Source: an uncultured Oscillospiraceae bacterium
Lineage (GTDB): Bacteria > Bacillota > Clostridia > Oscillospirales > Ruminococcaceae
Assembly (NCBI GenBank): GCA_910578255.1
Contig: CAJTQM010000002.1
Span: 1 to 25,677, forward strand
Reading direction: 5' to 3'
DNA length: 25,677 bases
Numbering within the stretch: position 1 is the first letter of the stretch; each line of letters starts with the position of its first letter. Both the position numbers and the translations under genes were made by a program. A model generated the notes under the pieces. That model ran no database searches. It saw only the letters and a program-made list of their open reading frames with translations, and was not told the DNA's origin. This document shows, piece after piece, positions 21,655-25,677 of the stretch.

Positions 21655-22908
21655 ATGTACGCAGATTTGATGGACACCATCGGCTTTGTGGAAAAATACG
21701 ACCCGGAATTGGGCAAAGCCATGCAGGAAGAGTTAAGCCGCCAGAGGAGGAATATCGAACTGATCGCCTCCGAAAATCTTGTTTCACCGGCGGTCATGGC
21801 GGCCATGGGGTCGGTCCTGACCAATAAATACGCCGAGGGCTATCCCGGAAAACGCTATTACGGCGGCTGCCAGGACGTGGACAAGGTGGAGAATCTGGCC
21901 ATCGAGCGGGCCAAGAAGCTGTTTGGCGCAGAACACGCCAACGTGCAGCCCCACTCCGGCGCCCAGGCCAACATGGCGGTGTATTTCGCGCTGCTTCAGC
22001 CCGGCGACACGGTGCTGGGCATGAACCTGGCCCACGGCGGACATCTGACCCACGGCTCGCCGGTCAACATGTCCGGAAGCTATTTTAAATTTATCCCCTA
22101 CGGAGTTGACGCAAAAACCGGAAAAATCAACTACGACGAACTAACTCGCCTTGCCATGGAGCACAAGCCAAAAATGATCGTGGCCGGCGCCTCGGCCTAC
22201 GCTCGGACCATCGACTTCGCCAAATTTCGCGAGGCGGCCGACGCCTGCGGCGCCTATCTGATGGTGGATATGGCCCACATCGCGGGGCTGGTAGCGGCGG
22301 GGCTGCATCCTTCCCCGGTGCCTTACGCAGACGTGGTCACCACCACCACCCACAAAACCCTGCGGGGGCCCCGGGGCGGCATGATCCTTTGCCAGGAGCA
22401 GTTTGCCAAGCAGATTGACAAGGCCATCTTCCCCGGAACCCAGGGCGGCCCCTTAGAGCATATCATCGCCGGAAAAGCGGTCTGCTTTGGCGAGGCGCTG
22501 AAGCCGGAGTTTTCCACCTACCAGAAAAAAGTCGTGGAAAATGCCGCCCACCTGGCCCATTGCCTTACCGAAAAGGGCTTTCAGCTGGTGGGCGGCGGAA
22601 CCGACAATCATCTGCTGCTTTTGGATCTGCGCAACTGGGAGGTCACCGGCAAAGAACTGGAGCGGCGGCTGGACGAGGTCTATATCACCGTCAACAAAAA
22701 CGCCATCCCCGACGACCCCCAAAAGCCCTTTGTCACCAGCGGCATCCGGGTGGGAACCCCCTATGTCACCACCCGCGGCTTCGGCAAAGAGGAGATGGAA
22801 AAAATCGCCCGCTGGATCTATCTGGCGGTTACGGATTTCGAAAACTCCGCCGACCAGATCCGCGCTGAGGTAAACGAAACCTGCAAAAAATTCCCGCTGT
22901 ACCAATAA
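21655..22908 (+). CDS. glyA: Serine hydroxymethyltransferase
   Basis: A 417-aa PLP enzyme that converts serine and tetrahydrofolate to glycine and methylene-tetrahydrofolate; cytosolic source of one-carbon units. Seen: ELIASENLVSPAV (35-47), NKYAEGYPGKRYYGGC (57-72), the AHGGHLTHG loop (126-134), VDMAHIAGLVAAG (204-216) and the PLP-binding Lys234 in TTTTHKTLRGPRGG. The C-terminal TSGIRVGTPYVTTRGF is intact. Length is normal. I chose ATG 21655 (AAAGG 9 bases upstream) over ATG 21646, which has almost no room for a ribosome site. Monocistronic, closed by a terminator. Confidence 0.97.
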   Translation: MYADLMDTIGFVEKYDPELGKAMQEELSRQRRNIELIASENLVSPAVMAAMGSVLTNKYAEGYPGKRYYGGCQDVDKVENLAIERAKKLFGAEHANVQPHSGAQANMAVYFALLQPGDTVLGMNLAHGGHLTHGSPVNMSGSYFKFIPYGVDAKTGKINYDELTRLAMEHKPKMIVAGASAYARTIDFAKFREAADACGAYLMVDMAHIAGLVAAGLHPSPVPYADVVTTTTHKTLRGPRGGMILCQEQFAKQIDKAIFPGTQGGPLEHIIAGKAVCFGEALKPEFSTYQKKVVENAAHLAHCLTEKGFQLVGGGTDNHLLLLDLRNWEVTGKELERRLDEVYITVNKNAIPDDPQKPFVTSGIRVGTPYVTTRGFGKEEMEKIARWIYLAVTDFENSADQIRAEVNETCKKFPLYQ

Positions 22909-22926
22909 GCGGCGGCCCAAAATGAC

Positions 22927-22964
22927 AAAAAAGCAAGGGAAAAATCGTTTTCCCTTGCTTTTTT
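22927..22964. terminator. Bidirectional terminator between glyA and rarA
   Basis: A 17-bp stem, AAAAAAGCAAGGGAAAA (22927-22943) with TTTTCCCTTGCTTTTTT (22948-22964). It serves glyA on the plus strand and rarA on the minus strand, whose 3' ends converge here. Confidence 0.92.
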
Positions 22965-22969
22965 GCGCT

Positions 22970-24271
22970 TTAGTCCTTTTCCTCCTCGGCCGGCTTTTCC
23001 TTTTCCCACAAAGCCAGAATCTGGCGGCGGTAAGCCGCGGCCGCCTGCTCGGTCTTATTGTCCTGAAACTGGTAGTAGACCCGGTCCTTTATTTCGTCCG
23101 GCAAATACTGCTGGGGATAATAATGCCCCGGATAGGGGTGGGGATACCGGTAGGTAAGCCCCCGCCCCAGCTTTTTGGCGCCGGAATAATGGCTGTCTTT
23201 CAAATAGGCGGGGATGTCCCCTGTTTTTCCCGCCCGGATGTCGGCCATGGCCGCGTCGATGGCCATGGCCCCGGCGTTGGACTTGGGAGCGGTACACAAA
23301 AGGATGGTCGCGTCCGCCAGCGGCAGCCGGGCCTCCGGCAGACCCAGCTGCAAGGCGCTGTCCACACAGGCTTTGACAATGGGGATGGCCTGGGGCCAGG
23401 CCAGGCCGATGTCCTCGCAGGCGATACACAAAAGCCGCCGGCAGGGGGAGAGGATATCCCCGGCAGACAAAAGCCGCGCCAGATAGTGAAGCGCCGCGTT
23501 TTCGTCCGACCCGCGGACCGATTTGTGAAAGGCGGAAAGGATGTCGTAATGGGCGTCGCCGTCTCGGTCGTAGCGCATGGCGCTGCGCTGGGATACCTGC
23601 CGGACTTCCTTTAGGCCGATCCGGCGGCAGCCGTCTTTCACCGGCGCGGACAAAGCGCACAACTCCACCGCGTTGATGGATTTTCGCACATCCCCGCCGC
23701 ATCCCAGGGCGATGGCCTCGACCACCCCTTCCTCCAGGTCCAACGGGGTGTCCAGTTCCTCTTCCATGATTTTAAAGGCCCTGTGCACCGCTTGTTCGAT
23801 ATCGGCGGCGTCCACCGGCTGAAATTCGAAGACGGTAGACCGGCTTAATATGGCGTTATACACATAAAAATACGGGTTCTCGGTGGTGGAGGCGATAAGG
23901 GTGATCTGCCCGTTTTCGATAAACTCCAGCAGGGATTGCTGCTGCTTTTTGTTCAGGTACTGGATTTCGTCTAGATACAAAAGCACCCCGCCCATTGCCT
24001 CAAAGGTATCAAGGCCGCTGATGATCTGCTTAATATCCGCCACGCCGGCGCTGGTGCCGTTTAATTTGTGCAGAGTCTTGCCGGTCTGCCGGGCGATGAT
24101 CCGCGCCACCGTGGTTTTTCCCACGCCGGAGGGCCCGTAAAAAATCATGTTGGTGATGTGCCCCGAATCCACCATCCGGCGCAGCACAGCGTCCGGCCCC
24201 AGCAGATGACGCTGCCCCACTACCTCATCCAAGCACTCCGGCCGGACCCGGTCCGCCAAAGGCGCAGTCAT
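22970..24271 (-). CDS. rarA: Replication-associated recombination protein A (AAA+ ATPase)
   Basis: A 433-aa AAA+ protein of the RarA/MgsA/WRNIP1 family, related to clamp-loader subunits and acting at stalled replication forks. It opens with ADRVRPECLDEVVGQ; Walker A is GPSGVGKT (46-53), Walker B LYLDEIQYL with Asp101-Glu102, sensor 1 is ASTTENPYF, and the arginine-finger segment SRSTVFEF follows. The C-terminal tetramerisation part has KSVRGSDENAALHYLARLL and YPHPYPGHYYPQQYLP, diagnostic for this family. ATG 24271 has GGGGGA about 7 bases upstream. It lies 72 bp after the DUF554 gene and is probably co-transcribed with it. Confidence 0.95.
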   Translation of the reverse strand: MTAPLADRVRPECLDEVVGQRHLLGPDAVLRRMVDSGHITNMIFYGPSGVGKTTVARIIARQTGKTLHKLNGTSAGVADIKQIISGLDTFEAMGGVLLYLDEIQYLNKKQQQSLLEFIENGQITLIASTTENPYFYVYNAILSRSTVFEFQPVDAADIEQAVHRAFKIMEEELDTPLDLEEGVVEAIALGCGGDVRKSINAVELCALSAPVKDGCRRIGLKEVRQVSQRSAMRYDRDGDAHYDILSAFHKSVRGSDENAALHYLARLLSAGDILSPCRRLLCIACEDIGLAWPQAIPIVKACVDSALQLGLPEARLPLADATILLCTAPKSNAGAMAIDAAMADIRAGKTGDIPAYLKDSHYSGAKKLGRGLTYRYPHPYPGHYYPQQYLPDEIKDRVYYQFQDNKTEQAAAAYRRQILALWEKEKPAEEEKD

Positions 24272-24343
24272 AAAGAAATCCCCCTTTTTTCCTTCGCCGC
24301 CGCAGGACGGCCGCAAGGCTTTATTTTTCCCGCTAAAATCTTC

Positions 24344-25024
24344 TTACCAAATCAAACAGAGCAGAACCGGCAGAAAGATGGCCGGAACATAGTTCATTAC
24401 CTTCAGCTTTGTAACGCCCAAAAGGTTTAACCCCAGCCCAATGATCAGCACCGAACCCACGCAGGTCATTTCCGCGATAACCACATCGCCCAAAAAAGGG
24501 GAGACAAGCCCCGCCAGCAGGGTGATCCCGCCCTGGAACACCAGCACAAAAGCCGCCGCGAACAGTACGCCGGCGCCTAAAGAGGAGGCAAAAATCATCG
24601 ACGAGACAAAATCCAGCATGGATTTTGTAAAAAGCATCTGATGGTTGCCGGTGAGGCCGCTTTGCAAAGCGCCTACAATGGTCATGGCCCCTACGCAGAA
24701 CAAAAGACTTGCGGTGACAAATCCTTCCGCCAGCGAAACGCCGCCGCTTTTTTTGGAAAAACGGCGCTCCACCCATTCCCCCAGCCGCTGGATCTTCCCG
24801 TCCAGATCCAGCCCTTCGCCAAGAAGCGCGCCCAGTACCACCGAAAGGATCAGCTTCAAGGGATCCCTCCCCTGCAGCGAGCCGGAAACGCCAAGGTAAA
24901 CGGTACAAAGCCCGATCCCTTTCATTAGCGTGTCGGCCAGGCGGGCCGGCAGCCCCCTTTTGATCAAAAGGCCAATGGAACCGCCAATCAGCACCGCAGC
25001 CACGTTTACCCAGGTGCCCAGCAT
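24344..25024 (-). CDS. DUF554 family membrane protein
   Basis: A 226-aa polytopic membrane protein starting MLGTWVNVAAVLIGGSIGLL, with Gly-rich hydrophobic helices and the conserved segment FVTASLLFCVGAMTIVGALQ. This matches DUF554 (YdfK/YqgA group), predicted transporters or channels of unknown substrate. Six to seven helices are likely. ATG 25024 has GGAGG 7 bases upstream. Its promoter is at 25083-25111, and rarA follows in the same direction. Confidence 0.9.
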   Translation of the reverse strand: MLGTWVNVAAVLIGGSIGLLIKRGLPARLADTLMKGIGLCTVYLGVSGSLQGRDPLKLILSVVLGALLGEGLDLDGKIQRLGEWVERRFSKKSGGVSLAEGFVTASLLFCVGAMTIVGALQSGLTGNHQMLFTKSMLDFVSSMIFASSLGAGVLFAAAFVLVFQGGITLLAGLVSPFLGDVVIAEMTCVGSVLIIGLGLNLLGVTKLKVMNYVPAIFLPVLLCLIW

Positions 25025-25082
25025 AGGGATCCCTCCTCTTTTTCCTGTTTTTCACCTGAAGAATGCAAAAGATTCCGTTTTC

Positions 25083-25111
25083 AGTATACACGTCCGGAAA
25101 GGTCAAAACAA
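25083..25111 (-). promoter_or_regulatory. Promoter of the DUF554-rarA unit
   Basis: Minus-strand -35 TTGTTT (25111-25106), 17-bp spacer, -10 TATACT (25088-25083). Confidence 0.6.
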
Positions 25112-25173
25112 GTCCGGTTTTCTTTTTTGCGCCGGGAATTTAACAGAATGTTCACAGAAAAAATCCAGCTTGT

Positions 25174-25203
25174 TTGACAAATCTTTCTGAAAAGAGATAC
25201 AAT
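25174..25203 (+). promoter_or_regulatory. secA promoter
   Basis: -35 TTGACA (25174-25179), 18-bp spacer, -10 TACAAT (25198-25203). Confidence 0.8.
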
Positions 25204-25213
25204 AAAGAGGTAT

Positions 25214-25248
25214 CGGGCTTTTTGCCCGGAAAGCGGCTTTTTCGCCGC
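25214..25248 (+). promoter_or_regulatory. Two tandem hairpins in the secA leader
   Basis: CGGGC-TTTTT-GCCCG (25214-25228) and GCGGC-TTTTTC-GCCGC (25233-25248) stand two bases before the ribosome site (about 25251-25256). They may stabilise the mRNA or affect ribosome access. No secM-like ORF is seen. Confidence 0.45.
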
Positions 25249-25264
25249 AGGGAGGGATTTTACC

Positions 25265-25677
25265 ATGGGTCTATTTGAAAAGCTTTTCGGCAGCTATTCC
25301 CAGCGGGAATTAAAAAATATCCGGCCGGTGGTCGATCGGGTCCTCGCCTTGGAGGACAAGTATAAAGCTATGTCCGACCGGCAGCTGCAGGAGCAGACGC
25401 CGGCTTTAAAGGCGCGTCTGGCCGCCGGGGAAACGCTGGACGATATTCTGCCCGACGCGTTTGCCGTCTGCCGGGAAGCCGCCGACCGGGTCCTGGGGAT
25501 GCGTCCCTTCCCGGTGCAGGTTTTAGGCGGCGTTGTGCTGCATCAGGGCCGGATCTCCGAGATGAAAACCGGCGAGGGCAAAACGCTGGTGGCCACCCTG
25601 CCCGCCTACCTCAACGCGCTGGAGGGCAAGGGGGTCCACATTGTAACGGTCAACGATTATCTTGCCAAGCGCGACTC
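25265..25677 (+). CDS. secA: Preprotein translocase subunit SecA, N-terminal part, cut by window edge
   Basis: The first 137 codons of the SecA motor ATPase, which pushes secretory proteins through SecYEG. The start MGLFEKLFGSYSQRELKNIR is typical. The nucleotide-binding domain 1 begins with MRPFPVQVLGGVVLHQGRIS, then Walker A MKTGEGKTLVATLPAYLNAL, ending at HIVTVNDYLAKRD at the window edge. ATG 25265 has GGGAGGG 8 bases upstream. The C-terminal two thirds, including the zinc-binding tail, are not visible. Confidence 0.97.
   Translation, partial: MGLFEKLFGSYSQRELKNIRPVVDRVLALEDKYKAMSDRQLQEQTPALKARLAAGETLDDILPDAFAVCREAADRVLGMRPFPVQVLGGVVLHQGRISEMKTGEGKTLVATLPAYLNALEGKGVHIVTVNDYLAKRD

Noticed and set aside
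22453..22920. Long minus-strand frame opposite glyA
   Set aside because: It is a shadow of the strongly biased glyA codons; glyA itself is certain.
1..25677. CRISPR array or defence-system operon
   Set aside because: No regularly spaced identical repeats and no cas, restriction or other recognised defence genes were seen.

Overview
The window looks like a chromosomal stretch from an anaerobic, gut-type Clostridia (Firmicutes), most likely near Oscillospirales. This rests on the gene repertoire (acpP, aroE, hemW-lepA, glyA, rarA, secA, an ECF sigma factor with a DUF4179 anti-sigma factor), consensus sigma-A promoters, strong AGGAGG-type ribosome sites, several TTG starts, and GC-rich core genes broken up by clearly AT-richer accessory DNA. 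I cannot assign a species.

Left edge (1-1180): the end of a mobile element. A tyrosine integrase (cut by the window) and a small excisionase-like HTH protein read leftward; a divergent XRE regulator reads rightward. Between them are two near-perfect promoters and three copies of one dyad operator. Core genes follow: aroE and acpP from divergent promoters (1235-2530), then a secreted surface protein (2539-3441).

Accessory region (about 3700-12710), AT-richer: (i) a leftward two-component system (response regulator, histidine kinase) followed by an ABC-2 exporter (ATPase, permease) and a small anchored OB-fold-like protein. A terminator sits between the kinase and the exporter, with a candidate response-regulator-activated promoter placed so that its own transcript would lose one arm of that terminator. 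(ii) A degraded HTH pseudogene and a tRNA-Ser 3' fragment at 8465-8690. (iii) A roughly 4 kb island between this fragment and the intact tRNA-Ser(CGA) at 12714-12802. It holds a DUF6809-like gene, a TetR regulator facing a three-gene cluster (44-aa membrane peptide, anchored esterase, 108-aa anchored protein), a stem-loop array resembling a transfer origin, and a 111-aa unknown. The tRNA repeat suggests tRNA-targeted integration followed by decay, since no integrase remains inside.

Right part (12966-25677) is mainly core: lepA, a possible leader ORF and hemW (leftward); an orphan hybrid histidine kinase with two receiver domains; a TipA-type MerR regulator with its operator in a 19-bp promoter spacer; an ECF sigma/anti-sigma pair; glyA; DUF554 and rarA (leftward); and the first 413 bases of secA. 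Most transcription units are closed by clear intrinsic terminators. No CRISPR array, rRNA or IS transposase was seen.
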